Made by a program: the position numbers and the translations under genes
Notes under the pieces: model-generated
What the model was told of the DNA's origin: nothing
Database searches by the model: none
Seen by the model: the letters and a program-made list of their open reading frames with translations, nothing else
Part shown: in pieces, positions 48,229 through 60,790 of the stretch
Position numbering within the stretch: position 1 is the first letter of the stretch
How the letters are laid out: each line of letters opens with the position of its first letter
Source of the DNA: Ciborinia camelliae
Taxonomy: Eukaryota; Ascomycota; Leotiomycetes; Helotiales; Sclerotiniaceae
NCBI GenBank assembly: GCA_025890175.1
Contig: JANPYM010000024.1
Span: 47,846 to 111,845, forward strand
Direction: 5' to 3'
DNA: 64,000 nucleotides

Positions 48229-50024
48229 ATTTAAGGAAATCTTCCCACCACTACGGTAGCTAGTTCTGGGCCTAAAATAAGCGAGAATGACCAAGCGCGT
48301 GGTTAGGGGAGAGCTAAAGAAGAAACTAATCTCTTTACGGCTATCTATGACTCACATTATGGCACTTGATTCCAAGTATCGGTAGTGGGATTGAAGCTTT
48401 AACCTTAATTGTGGCTCTAAGCCAAACCTGGGTCCTACATGAATCGGATGATTCGGAGATATTTCACTCGGAGAAGGGATATGACGAAAAAGGATATGTT
48501 ACTTATCAAGTGGAGTTGTATATATGCTGGTTATTATTAAGAGTAGAACCAAGTGTTGGTATCAACCTGGTGATGGTTCAAAGTGTAAAGTACTTTATGC
48601 TATGTATGTGTATGATAATTCTTAATTCCTATAATACTATGCTTACAAAAGTATATTAATCATGCTAAACCGTTAAGGTAAATTCCCCGAAAGGCAAAAG
48701 ATCGCCATTTGACATACAATATACACCGTTTCTTGCCTAGAATCTAAATCTGGTCACACGGTGGGTTTTAGCTCCCCGCTCAGAACACCGGCCATTCCAC
48801 AATCTGATATTGTCCAAAGTATAACTGGAGACGGGTCAGGAGAATCAATATAGTATGAGAATGGAAGGATTTAGAGAATCAATCAACTTAGCTATCTCTT
48901 GCCACCGCATGCTTGAAGAGCTTAGAGGTATGGTCACCTCTCAGGAAAAGCTCTGAATAGTCGAAATGGTCTTTCTTGATAAAGAAGCTGTCGATTCCAT
49001 TGAAGTGGAAATGATTTTCAACATGATTTACGTTATTTTATCGATACCCACGCTAAAAATAGTTTATGGCTGGACGCAATAAATGCTATTGATGAATTAT
49101 CAAGGCCATTTTCAAGCTAGATATCTCAACTGGGATAAGCTCCTGGTCTAATTTTTAAAGTCATACCCATTCAATTTCAAGAGGCAAAAGAGATGACTGA
49201 CACACGGGTCATATCTGCATATTGGAATAGTTTCAAAGATCAGCAATCAGAGAAAAAATCTTTTTGAGAGCCTGAGTATTAAAACCCTTTACGTTTTCAT
49301 ATAATCTTTGGGATAATCTAAAGGAAAAGAAGATATAAAAATAAACTTACACCAAATGAAAAGTATCAATGAAGATTTTGACGTTTATATACATAAATTA
49401 GTAAAGGTAAGATGGAGTTTCAAGAAACAATTCATATATTATAGTTTTTTATTTCAATATAGAATAAAGTGCCTAACGTGAATTCAAAAGCAGACGACTC
49501 TTACCAAGAAACTTACCACACTGAGGATTCATAATCTTCTTTAGAAATATGCTTCTCTAATATATCTAGATTTCTCACATCCTATGATACTCTCTCCAGT
49601 TGTTTTAAGGGCGTGTGTCTGATTCGCACATTTACTCGTATGTCTATATAGGATCAAGTTACCAATTCTATACTGGCGGCTTGAGAATTTTGGATCCTTC
49701 GTGGTGACATTAACTGTCTGGTCACATTAATATCCAGATCCAAGAATTATTAAACCCCTGATATGTGCTTGGCCCAGGGAAATCTTCTCACCCCCAGAAA
49801 TGCATCGATTTCTTTTCAAGTCACTCATTAAATTATTACGGCAAAACTCAATCAGACATGAATATACAACACAAAAGGTAGACGAATATATTGGTGGCTG
49901 AACATCGCTAATGCACAACCCCATGTTTGGGGCGCAATCGTGATCTTCAGCCGCAAATATTATTAATAAGTGAAGAAAATCGTAAAATAAACATCTCGAA
50001 TGGAAACTCAAGCGTCATATTCAG
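48229..50024. other. AT-rich intergenic region
   Basis: No gene seen in 1.8 kb. Short frames near 48366 and 49727 begin with non-ATG codons or have no recognisable content. Should contain promoters of both flanking, divergently transcribed genes. Confidence 0.5.
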
Positions 50025-53000
50025 ATGGATCGCATTGTTGTCGAGAGTGTAAAAGATTCTCCTTCAAATTCCGAGTCAATCCCTAATCCTCCACGTCTTA
50101 ATGTCGAATCACCTCCCACATCCTGCTTCACGGAAGATAGAAATGGAATAATCACGAGAAATTTCTTCGCAACTCCAGAGGAACTCGCAGATCACTTGAA
50201 CCATCCCATACCGCGTCAAAAGGGGAGAAAGTTGTATGTTCTAGAAGGTCTACCAATCGAATATGTGCAGGTCTTTGGGGTACATTTTAGTGTCGATGTG
50301 GATATTTTTGATTCGCATGCGATGAGAAAGAGTGGGCAATTGAGTAAGCTTAAATTTCCAGCAAAACCAGGAAACGGGAGTAAGGTACGAGCTTTCGCAT
50401 TGGACCATCCAGAGATCACATCGAACATTGTTCCACGACCTGAAGAGACCAAGAGTGGAGTGATTGGCGATTTCATGCTGCCGTGTGAAACGATAGAACT
50501 TCCTCAAATCACGAGTGGTAACGGATTGAGCGTCAGATTATGTCACATGACTCTAGTGTCCTTTCCCATTGAAGATGGAGGTGAAACTTGTAAGGGCAAC
50601 CTTCCTTTTCAAACTATAGAAGTCCTAATGGTGTTCATCTAAAAGTATTATTACTTCTCGAGAATCCGTCTTGGACAAGAAGAGGAGAACAATTTCAAAC
50701 AGCGAGTTACGATAGCATTCTTGCAAGAGCTATCAAAAGTCTCCCAGATGAAAAGCAACAATGGAAACCTTCTCAAAAAAATGATCCGGCTTTAACCCTG
50801 ACGGATCAGATCTTTGATGCTATAGCATCGCCGGGTGGCATGTTATTTTGGGATGATCTCACAGAGGTTGTTACTGATATCGTAATCAGACAATGGAGAT
50901 TTACCTTAGGAGAAGTTATTGAGCAAGCATGTGCTTCCAGGCTGGTTTCTTATCACGAGATCCATCAAATATGCGATCTGCTTGAGTCTAACATATGGAC
51001 TTTGGAACGTGCGGAGACCATTTGGAATCCTCGGTATGATGGTAGGATGGAAGGGTTCAAAGGTCTTTTGAAAAAAGCAAAACGCTATACAGAACTATTT
51101 GTGTGGGGACAGATGTTGGACGAGGGATTGAAGACGAAGACCAAAGTTACGAATGAGGACGACGATGACGAAGATAATGATACCTCTTCGGTGGCTTCTT
51201 TGAAGTCAGGCGTGCATATCCGCGGAGGGGAGGTCGTAGATTTGGAAACCCGACAAAGTATCAACAGAGTTACCTACCTTGGCGGTGTCTTACTTCCCTT
51301 CTCAATAATCGCAGCAATATTCTCCATGGGGGGAAATTTTCAACCTGGTGGAGATCAGTTCTTTATCTTTTGGGTTATCGCTATTCCGGTTTGCTTGCTT
51401 ACCACCGCTTTGATATATGCGGATAGCATTCGACGAATGACGCTGGAGCAATTTGCCCAACAATACGGACCTGCTGCTGTAAATGAAGAAGTTCATGATA
51501 TGGTTGCCTCATCAATTTCGGACTGTGAGATTATTTCATACAAGACTGGTATTAGAGAACGTCTTGCTTCGCATATCGCAGGTCTTTGGAATCGAAACAA
51601 ACGTCACGTTACCTCTTCCTCGAGTAGTGGCTATAGTGATAATGATAGTGATGACGATTCATCCTCTACGAGCAGTACTAGGCTACCTCCAGGTGTTTCT
51701 GTAGACGACGATTTGTTAGTCCGTAAGAAAAAGAAAAAGGAGTCAAGTTCATGGAGTTGGCGATTTTGGCGAAGGAAACCTCTGGGTCAAAATTTAGACC
51801 CGGAGAATGTACCACCATCTACTACGCATTCAACTCATGATGTACCACCGCCACCTGCACCAGCTCCTGCACCTCCGCCTGGCCCCATTTCCTCCCCACC
51901 TGAACTTACCCCAGTGGATCGCATACCCGTAGGAAGTTCTCCTGAATCGCCTCGATCTAATTACCCTCCAATAGCCGGTCCAGCTCCGCCAAAAGCCCCT
52001 TCAACAAGTCCCCCATCATCCATCCCTGCTCCAAATACCCCTGATTTGAGTTCTGATGATGGTAGCCCACAACACTCGAACCCAGCCATTCCATCAATAA
52101 ATCCATCCATACCAGACCCTGCTGAAATACCGCTACCTCCATCACCGGACTCTACCTCTGATGAATGGCGAGAAAGAAACAGTTCCGAGATGATACATCA
52201 CGAACGATCTCCATCACCACCAGATCCTCCAAACTCGGATTACGCCACAGACCGCGAGTGTCATTCTTTGGAAAGACGTATGAGGGAAAATGATGAATGG
52301 GAGTTAAATAGAAGAGGGAGAAGGCACCATGTCGGTACTGGAGATGACCATGATGAACAAATCATCGAGCGAGAAATAATCTATGACCATCGGCGCCGAT
52401 CAGAGCGTCAAGCCAGCTCAGAGTCGAGAAAAAGACTTGTGTTGGAAGAAACGACTAGAAGGTTTGTTGAAGAACAAAAAAGAAAACGCGCCAGTGAAGG
52501 TAGCCCAAAATATGATGATATCATTCCGGAAGATCGAGGAAGGAGGCGGGAGCGATCTAGAGCACCAAGTGGCCGTCGTGGAACATATTATAGCAACTCA
52601 AGACGGCCAGACTCCGATCTTGGCTCAATTAAAGTATCATTGCCACCATCACCAGAAGAACTAGCAGAAGAGGAGCGCATGGCAATGAAGCTAGAGGAAG
52701 AAAAAATCAAAAGGCTAAAGGAAGAAGAACAGCATAAGAAGATGGCAGAGGCGGGAGAAGAATATGCCAAGAAGCGAGCAGAGGAAAAATATGCAAAGAA
52801 GCGAGCAGAAGAAGAATCCAAGAAGATGAAAGTAGAAGCAGAGAAAGAAGCTGCGGCCCGTAGAGCTTCGAAGGGTAAAGATAGAGCTTACTCGCCTGTG
52901 GCATCCGATAGCAAGAGAGTAAAGCCAGCGATAAAGTTCAAGGATGCCGTGGGAAGAAAATTCTCATTTCCATTCCATTTAGTGTCAACATGGGCTGTAA

Positions 53001-53802
53001 GTCAACCTCATTTCTTTGAATTTTCCAATCCTCCTCATAATTTCATGATACCTACAACATTCCCGGCTGACCGTAATCAACTCAGGGAATGGAGGAACTA
53101 ATTAAACAAGCCTTCCTTCACGTTGATGTCCTTGGTCCTCACGTAAATGAAGGCCACTACGATCTCATCGGTCCCGAAGGCGAAATAATCCTTCCTCAAG
53201 TGTGGGAATCAGTTATTGAACCCGGTTGGTTAATAACAATGCACATGTGGCCTTTACCCGAAAACAAACCAATATGGAGAGCACCAGCTCCAGGATGGGC
53301 TCCTCCTCCGCCAGAACGTCCGCAGCCGACGTGGGGTCGACCACCTCCTCCACCACGTCATCCACGCCCTGGATTTGTAGTAGTCAAGCCTGGTGGCTTC
53401 ATTGGCAGACCCGGTTCGAAAATGACAAAGTCATCACCTGCAAATTTTGCAGTTCTGAACTGGATGGCGGGGAAAGCACCGGCCTCAAAACCCCGTAAGA
53501 AAAAAGGGCATTCCCCGATACGACCTGGACCTCCACCGCCGCCTCCACCTGGAAGACGGGAATCTGATGAAGTCATAGTAATAGAGGATCCCCAAAGAAG
53601 CATCCATAGAAGACAGACAGGGATTAGCGACAGACATAGACACGGAACAAGTGGTGGCGCCATGATTGCGGGAGTGGCAAACCCAAATGAGGAGTTGGGG
53701 TGGGTGAGAGCTCTAGGGACAATTGTTGGTGTGAAGCCAGGGATGCAGGTGAAGAAACGAAGTGGAGGAAGTAGTTCAGGATCGAGTTTGATGGATCATT
53801 GA
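50025..53802 (+). CDS. CorA-like membrane protein fused to a ubiquitin-like domain
   Basis: Exons 50025-50589, 50646-52996 and 53086-53802; introns of 56 bp (CTAAT branch) and 89 bp; 1210 residues. Residues 1-390 are soluble. Two membrane spans follow (about 400-420 and 427-447) joined by SMGGNF, the place where CorA magnesium channels carry GMN. This resembles the fungal CorA-like group, which usually lacks proven transport activity. About 480-850 is disordered, with acidic Ser runs and a Pro-rich block near 590-700. About 855-935 is a Lys/Glu coiled coil. About 955-1030 (GRKFSFPFHLVSTWAGMEELIKQAF ... PEGEIILPQVWESVIEPGW) is a fungal ubiquitin-like domain. The tail is Pro- and Gly-rich. The first splice is the weakest part of the model. 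Confidence 0.88.
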
Positions 53803-54194
53803 TTAACTGCTTGTTTGTTGGTTGGGAAATGTCAATTTAGGGCTCATCTTATGGCAGTCTGTGCGAAGGTTTTTTTTAGATGAAACTTTATATTTTGATA
53901 TCTGAAGGAGTATGAAGCTCTTCCATCTCTCAAATGCATTATTTTTGAATGTTATTTTGTCTAAAAGGAAATTCGCATCTACTGCCATACCATATTTCCG
54001 GAAATGTGAGCAGCCAAAAAAGCATTAATGTATAAATGAGTCTTTGCACTTACAAATATTATTGGAGGTAGATCACCTTCAAGAGAGATATGGGCTTGGA
54101 AGATAATGACTACATGCATTTATTCTATGTACAGACTCTCCTACTATACATTCTTTCTCTTCGAATCTTATAGCATTTTGTGTCGGGATGAGCA
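53803..54194. other. Convergent 3' flanks
   Basis: About 390 bp between the stop of the ubiquitin-like-domain gene and that of the complex I subunit gene. AT-rich. Presumably both 3' UTRs. No other feature seen. Confidence 0.5.
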
Positions 54195-55068
54195 TTACTT
54201 TTGGGGTGATTGTTGAGTAGTTGGGGTACCAGTATCGCGCATGAAATATGTCCATTGTCCCTCAACAGGCTTCTCCTCGAGATCTTCCCATCTATATTTC
54301 TCCATTAGTCACACATTCCAAACTCAAAACGTGATATCAACTTACACTTTAGCCTTCAATAAGATATCAATGAGGGTCAGTTCGCCCTTTGCGACTTGAA
54401 TGACCTCCTCGATCAATCCAGCACCAATTTTGTTCTCGATCTCCTCAATTCTACCATCGGGTATTAGTACATTTATCATCTCAGCTTGAACGGAAGAGCC
54501 AAACTCACTGCTCAACATTCAATGCAGGCTCATTTTCCCAAACGATCTGTTTCTCATCCTCACCAGGCCTTTCCTTTCCCAAAACACTCTGTCCCTTTCT
54601 CTCTTGTGTCGACCTCACACCCTCCAATTCCGCACTACCCACTTCGCCATCCCACTCCTCCCTACTCCAATCAACCTCCTTATCATTCTTGGACTGCACG
54701 AAAACTTTCCCTCCAACATTCAGTTTGACATTTCTCCCCTCGTCGAAATGTATGCCACCTTCTGGAGTAGTGAAAACCTCTGGATGCGCTGCCATGGTTT
54801 CTTTAGCTTTCGCTACCCATTCTTCGTATCCAGTTGGCACAACACTTTCTACAATCTTGAAACGGTGATTGGTGAGCGCCTCAGTGGATTGGCGATATAA
54901 AGAAGTGGAGGGAAATTGTTGTAGTTTGTCGAGAGTAGAGGAGTAGATGTAGAGTAATGCTGCGCGGGGAGAAGGATGGGTAAGGAGGCCAGTGAGACCA
55001 GTTGGAGTGTTGGGCTCGAGATATCTGGCAGGCTTAATGGCTGCAAATTGCCTTAATGTGCGACGCAT
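54195..55068 (-). CDS. NADH:ubiquinone oxidoreductase subunit, NDUFA5 / 29.9-kDa family
   Basis: Accessory subunit of the matrix arm of mitochondrial complex I. Exons 55068-54509, 54450-54346 and 54291-54195; introns of 58 bp (TACTAATAC branch) and 54 bp; 253 residues, near the size of the Neurospora 29.9-kDa subunit. The N-terminus (MRRTLRQFAAIKPARYLEP) is a matrix-targeting leader. Then comes the family core TPTGLTGLLTHPSPRAALL, LYRQSTEALTNHRFKIVE and GYEEWVAKAKE. The splice to exon 2 gives QIEEIENKIGAGLIEEVIQVAKGEL, a hallmark of fungal members. A frame opening 15 bp upstream begins with TTG, so 55068 is the first true ATG. The last exon adds VWEDLEEKPVEGQW. Confidence 0.94.
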
Positions 55069-55715
55069 TATGGGCAACTTCAATGGATGGTAAAGTTCTC
55101 GTTATCGTGAAATAAGTGACGTTTGGGAATCTTGAGCTTTGGAGCTTCGGCAAGTCTTGGCGGCGTGAATTTCTGCCGGGGTTTTAAGGTTTTTAGAAAT
55201 TCGTGAGGCTTAATTGGTGGCATGAATAGAACCAATCATATGTGTGGCTGTGCTATGGATCAAATTTTGTATGAGATGGGTGGGTGGATGGATTTGAATG
55301 TTTGATAGAAGCTTAAGCTAACATTGGTTTCATTCTTTTCTTCTCACAAATATATTTCTCCAGACTGATATTTAGACTACAGCCCCTTCGAATGTTCTTG
55401 TTCACCACTTCTCTCGCTTTATCATGCGAGCCTACTCGTCTCAACTCATACCATGCACCGCTGAAAATTGAAGCCCATACCGTGCTATTGCATCAGCCTT
55501 GTGAGGAGGTATTCCTTCATGCCATTCAAACCTCCAGCAAGAGTTCTGCCAACCATCCGATTTGACCTTCCGCTTATTTTACATGAACGCCTCGCGCCAT
55601 ATGATACAAAGGACAATTGTTTGCAAATACAAGCAATAACCTGCAACACCTCGTTCCTGATCCATTTCCTAATATAAACACCTATCCCCAAACTGAGCAC
55701 ATTACGGCGAGTGCA
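55069..55715. other. Intergenic region between complex I subunit gene and EAF7
   Basis: Holds the promoter and leader of the complex I subunit gene (left) and the EAF7 3' UTR (right). The short frames 55468-55677 and its antisense have no recognisable product. Confidence 0.5.
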
Positions 55716-56647
55716 TCATCTCTTCCTCTTGCTTTTTCTGGTAGAAGATTGTGCCCTGCCTTTCTTTGTGTCCGCTCTCCTCGGTCTCGTTGGCGTTCCT
55801 TCAATACCCTCGTCATCATGATCCTCATCCTCATCCTCGTCATCCTCGACTCCATCTTCCTCTGTTGCAACGGTTGCAATACTCGGTTGTCTTGAACCCG
55901 ATTCCACTTTTGCCTTTCCCGCAGCTCTATTGGCACTTCTTCCGGCTCTGGTAGATTTCGGCGGTGAGCTGTGCGCAGGAGGTGATGTTCTCGTCTCCGC
56001 AGTATCAACGGTACTTCCTCTCTCCTTTCCCCTCTTCCTCTTCTTGATTGTTCCATGAACCTCCGGCTCCGGTGACTCTTTAGGTTCCGGTGTTTCCATT
56101 AACCTTGGAGGGGATGACAGCGGTTCACTTGTTTCCTCATCAGTCCGCTTCCCTCGCATGAAGCACATTTCTCCATAGGTATCATCGGGTAATGTGAATT
56201 CAGGAAATCGGCCTTCGTTATCTTCTTCGTAGTCAAATGAATTCTCGCGCTCATCAATTACATCCAAATTATAACAGGTCCTTAATTTCTCCCATATACC
56301 AGGTATCCGTGTATGTTGGTCAACACGAGGATCGTAACCGTGGTTCCGTAGATGTTCTGAAAGTGCAATCATCCGAAAGTGTTTGTGGATACCTAGATTT
56401 AATCATTAATTCCTCTGATCAGCTAAAGTATTGATTCAGAATCGAGCGGCATCTCACCAGCTGGTTTCCACTTGACGATACCTTTGAACAATGAGGTTTC
56501 TTGTTCATCCGTCCATGGGTCTTTCAAAATATCATAGCTTGGTTTGGGTGGTTCGGCCTTTTCAGGAGTATCAATTGCCATCGCATCTTGGTCTTCTACC
56601 GGTGTTGAAGCAGCTCGTGTGCTTCCCTTCTTCTTTTTCGGGGCCAT
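55716..56647 (-). CDS. EAF7: NuA4 histone acetyltransferase subunit Eaf7 (CT20 / MRGBP family)
   Basis: Chromatin protein of the NuA4 complex. With Eaf3 and Eaf5 it forms a submodule that also acts in transcription elongation. Exon 1 56647-56458, a 65-bp intron 56457-56393, exon 2 56392-55716; 288 residues. The conserved domain is at about 36-135: [20 protein letters not shown], then (across the splice) [40 protein letters not shown] and [18 protein letters not shown]. The C-terminal half is Pro/Ser/Lys-rich with an acidic run ([18 protein letters not shown]) and a basic end (RKSKRKR, possible nuclear localisation). It shares a short divergent promoter with the gamma-tubulin complex gene. Confidence 0.94.
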
Positions 56648-56837
56648 TTTGGTGGTACTACGTCCCAGGAGGAACTGGTTACTATCAATCGTCGAATCGA
56701 AGAGCAACAAATACATAAAAGTTGCCCAGCCTCACCATCAGCCTTTTGTGATAAATGCGCTAGCGGCCGCCTAAGCCACAGGCGCGATAAGGCGCGTCAA
56801 CACAATCCTCCTCCACCAGCACAACATTTCCATCTCA
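56648..56837. promoter_or_regulatory. 190-bp divergent promoter, EAF7 / gamma-tubulin complex gene
   Basis: Only 190 bp lie between the two ATGs. It contains the near-palindrome GCGCTAGCGGCCGC (56757-56770) and GGCGCGATAAGGCGCG (56782-56797), GC-rich motifs unusual for this AT-rich window. No clear TATA box. Co-regulation is possible but untested. Confidence 0.6.
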
Positions 56838-59781
56838 ATGCCAAAAATGGATGAAGAAAGAGATCCGGGTGATGTATTTGCTATACCAGATCTTTGGGGT
56901 CTCTCCAAATGTGTTGATAACTTAGTGCAACCAAACAGCCTCTTCTCAGACCTAAAACTCGCTGGTTCGTTCCAATTATTGGTTGGGGAAGGCAAATATA
57001 TTGAGCTAATCAATCACAGTTATTGACTACAAATTACCAGATGTCGCAGAGCAGTGTCACCAGGATGACTTGTTTTTTGGTATACCAGAATTACCCCTTG
57101 GTCCTCCAGAGCCACTTGTCCAAACTCCCTCTCAATCCGAGGAGAATTCTGGTGATACATCTTGCAACGAACCAGTGGGGCAAGAGGAAGATGATGACTT
57201 TGATATTTGGATGATACAGGAGGAAGAGCCTTTGCAAGAACCAGCAAACTATCAATCCTGGGATTCGTTCACAATTGAGGGTTTCCATGAACCTCAAACG
57301 GCATATTTGACAGAAGCTGGGCCTCGGGTGTTTGATACAGCATTAGCTGCCGAAGAAGATTTTCTGGAGATTGGGAACAATAATTATGATGTAGTGGACT
57401 CAAAAATATTCGCTACATCTGTTCTCGCACTAGGACTAGGCAGGAATTCGATGTTTTTCACTTGGGATGCTGAGAAGCGTTCTTTCACTGCCACCCTTCA
57501 AAAGTTCAGAGTCTCTGGTCACACTGCCCAATCTCTGAGGGGTTTCTTGGCTCCATTCTATGAGTGCGGAAATACCACCAAATTTCTCCAAGACTTTGTC
57601 GAAAAAACTTACTCATCAAAGAAGTCACCAGGTCGGATTGCCTTGGCCGAATCCATCTTCACTGTTCTTGCAACAATACAATCACAGCTAAATATAAGCA
57701 CTTCGGATTATGATAGTATTCTACAATTGCAAGCATTATTTAAGCCAGCTCATTCCGTTCTTACATGCTTCAAACAACTAGTAACAAAAACATTGCCAAA
57801 AAAGAGCGATGAAGCAATACTGTCGACGATATTCGAAGAGATTCAGCTTCTTGAACATAGGACAGACTGTCTCAGAGATATTCTCCTTGAGATACTCTCG
57901 AGGGTATCAACACCTTGGCTTGAGTTTACCGGTGAATGGCTTGGGCTACAAAGAGAAGTTGGCTTACCACTGACCAAGGAGGGTCCCGGCAAAGGGTTTG
58001 TGAAGGTCGATAACAAAGAGTGGGTGGATGAAGCTGGTCTCGAATTGAATGAACCTGATTTCACGTTGGACCATGAGAAAGTTCCTTCATTCATACCACT
58101 GGAAGATGCCCGGGCAATGTTTGAAGTGGGTAGAAGCCTTCGGGTTTTACGGACTCACCATATAGATCACCCTTTATCGAGCATGGAATTGGTAGAATCT
58201 GTTGCACCACCAAACCTTGAATGGAGATATTCTTGGCAAGATATTTTGGACGTAGAAACCAAAGCGTTGAAATACGAACAAGATTTGACCGCTGCACTTA
58301 GCTCCTTTACGAGATGCAACTCTACGGTGGAAACCATAGCGACCGAGTCTCGGTATAAGCTTTACAATTTTGATTTAAATGTCTTCGGCAAACCGGAAGA
58401 AGAGATGCAAACTCATGTTATAGCTTCTATCAACCAGCTAGATTCGAAATTACAGGAACCATTAGCTCCAGCCAAGCTCAAACAACTTCTGCAGGTCTGC
58501 CTTTCGTCCACTTCAGAGTCTTCACGAGAGAGTGACTTGATATTTTCTCCGCCTATATCGTTGGCCCCTCTACTGTCATTTAATCCAATAATTGCTTCAC
58601 AAGCTCGAGTAGTTAATAGCATATGCATGCAACTATTCTTCAAGTCTCACAAATTGAGAGAGCACCTGTCTCTGCAAAGAGACTTCCACTTGTTGGGGAA
58701 TGGTGTCTTCTCAAGTCGACTTTCTCATGCATTATTTGACCCAGAATTGGAGAGTGCCGAAAGACAGAAGGGGGTGGCTTTATCTGGCGGATCTATGGGT
58801 TTACGACTAGGTGATAGAGATACATGGCCGCCAGCGAGCTCTGAACTACGACTTGCCTTGATGGGAGTTCTTACAGAAAGTTATACATCAAATCAATCCG
58901 TGGACTTCCCTCAGGTTGGTGGCTATCTCGAACGTCAAGGGTCTCTCCCTGGAGATTTAAGCTTTGCTGTTCGGGATATGTCTGAAGAAGAAATCCAAAA
59001 GTGCATGGACCCTAACTCCATCGAAGCTCTGGATTTTTTACGACTCTCATACAAACCTCCTGCCCCATTGGAATCCATCTTGACTCCCATTATACTCTAT
59101 AAATACGACCGACTTTTCAAACAACTTCTTCGCACTCTTAGAATGCTATACGTTGTGTCAGCACTTTTCCGTGACTCTACAAATAGAGCATCTTCATGGC
59201 AAAATATTGATCCCTCTGCGCAGAAGTTCCGCATCGAGGCTCATCATTTCATCTCTTCTATCTGTGGATATTTCTTCGATACCGGAATTGCATCAACATG
59301 GCGTATCTTTGAAAGAAAATTAGATGAAGTTGAAGAACGCATGAATTCTGAGAACTTTTCACTTGGCCAAAATGAGGGCTTGGACAAGCTCAGAGATTAT
59401 CATGAACGCGTACTCGATAAGATGATGTTTTCGTTATTGCTGAGAAAGAGACAACAGCCGATTATGCAACTGTTAGAAGAAATCTTTGGTATAATTCTTC
59501 TATTCTCGAAACATTCAAGGGAGAGGGCCTTGGGGATAAAGGGTAATGCAGTCAAAGATGAAGATTTCAGAGTGTTGTATAAGAGGTTCAAGAAGAACTT
59601 GGGGGTATTTATCACTGTTTGTAGGGGATTGAGTGAAAAGAAGGGGTATGGCGAGAAGACATTCGATACCCGGGCAGGCAGTGGAGGCTTGTTTGACGCT
59701 TCCGATTTGGCAGAAGAGAATACTGTTGGGCAATTGGTATTACGGTTAGAGATGTCAGAATATTATCTGAAGGGTGTTTGA
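56838..59781 (+). CDS. Gamma-tubulin complex component, Spc97/Spc98 family (GCP4/5/6-like)
   Basis: Subunit of the gamma-tubulin ring complex that nucleates microtubules at spindle pole bodies and septa. Exon 1 56838-56964, a 76-bp intron 56965-57040, exon 2 57041-59781; 955 residues. The junction reads LKLADVAEQCHQDD. An acidic linker (about 60-110) precedes the N-terminal GCP domain (from about 170: LALGLGRNSMFFTWD ... HTAQSLRGFLAPFYECG). The C-terminal, gamma-tubulin-binding half includes LTPIILYKYDRLFKQLLRTLRMLY near 720-745 and ends RKRQQPIMQLLEEIFGIILLF ... VFITVCRGLSE. The long linkers fit a non-core member, and GCP6 (Alp16/GcpF) is my best guess. The exact paralogue needs a tree. Confidence 0.88.
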
Positions 59782-60404
59782 TCGTCTGGGGAGAGAATTT
59801 CGAATGATTATAGCAATAGTTTGCACCGACTTTCCGCGATACACATGATTGGATCCGTACTTGGTCAACGATTACATAGTGTGATGACGGGTTTGATATT
59901 GGAAAATCTCGCTTGACAGTAAGGAGTGCTTCACTGAATTTCACCTTGATACTTTTGAATTTTGATATCCCTTTTTCTTGGCTTTTCTCTCTTCAGTTAT
60001 TCTTCTGAATCCTCCTAAACATCCATCTGCAGGCAGTAACGATTGAAATAACCACTTTTCACTGACAAACTTTTGGATTTCCAGGAAATCCGCGGCTGAG
60101 CTGCCTTTTGAGCATCTTCCGGCCAATTTTACGCGGGAGGTAGTCTCAGAGGGGTTGTGTACTCTTACAATTGATCTTTCGAGTAATGCACGAGATTTTA
60201 ATAACAATGAAATCTCCTTTCCTGTACTTTTAACTTCAAAATGGAGGTTCAATTTATTTAGTTGAACTTGGATTCAGAGAGTTCTGGATTAGATTAGCAA
60301 TTTTCAATTGATGCCCTGCCTGTATGCTTACACCGCCACCACCACCCAGTGTTTGCATGCGCCCATAATTCAGTCAGCGTTACATTCGGGCAAATGCCCA
60401 GTGG
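59782..60404. other. Intergenic region
   Basis: The minus-strand frame 60252-59941 (103 codons) is fairly protein-like (KLAGRCSKGSSAADFLEIQKFVSEKW) but opens with TTG and has no ATG, so it is not called as a gene. The first part is presumably the 3' UTR of the gamma-tubulin complex gene. Confidence 0.4.
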
Positions 60405-60495
60405 ATGGGGATTATATGCTACGGGATACGGAACTACACGCTAGTTCCGTATCCGTAGCATATACCCCATACGGCGAATGTGTAACATTCACGTG
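60378..60495. repeat. Fold-back hairpin element
   Basis: The inner arms 60405-60436 and 60442-60470 pair almost perfectly (TATATGCTAC and GGATACGGAACTA blocks, with bulges of a few bases) around the loop CACGC. Outside them, GTTACATTCG (about 60380) faces an inverted GTTACACATTCG (about 60475-60487), extending the inverted repeat to about 115 bp with unpaired spacers. No target duplication recognised. It is either a small fold-back transposon relic or a strong transcribed hairpin upstream of the HET gene. Confidence 0.75.
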
Positions 60496-60790
60496 TTCTT
60501 ACAACAATATTATTTAAATCCTTTGCAATCTTTCTCCCTGAACTTCTTTCTTCCCTCGAAATAAATGCCGGCTTCGTTTGGCTACTTTGTTATCATTTTA
60601 CCACCCATTCAGTCAGTCTGTCCATGTTTTTCTCTCTCCTCATTGACTTACACATAAACTCTGAGGAACATAGACGCGAAAACGGCAAGGCTGGCTAGCT
60701 CAAAATCTTACTCGTTATCTCGTTCCTTTCTTTAAATAGACTTATCTCACTTGTAATCTCTTTTTCGCGAAATTTTTCAGGCCAACAACG
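60496..60790 (+). promoter_or_regulatory. Promoter and leader of the HET-domain gene
   Basis: About 300 bp of T- and C-rich sequence (TTTCTTCCCTCG, CTCTCTCCTC, TTCCTTTCTTTAAATAG) typical of fungal core promoters and leaders, ending AACAACG before the ATG. No other feature. Confidence 0.5.

Noticed and set aside
50590..50645. Alternative acceptor ACTATAG (50622-50628) for the first intron of the CorA-like gene
   Set aside because: Joining there creates an immediate stop. CTAAAAG at 50645 restores the long frame and has a CTAAT branch site upstream.
55069..55083. Start of the complex I subunit at 55083
   Set aside because: That codon is TTG. The first ATG in frame is 55068 and matches the family N-terminus.
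57041..57072. Start of the gamma-tubulin complex protein at 57070
   Set aside because: That codon is TTG inside an exon. A clean intron at 56965-57040 joins the frame to an ATG at 56838.
59941..60252. 103-codon minus-strand frame after the gamma-tubulin complex gene
   Set aside because: No ATG, no visible splice partner and no recognisable family, although the composition is somewhat protein-like.
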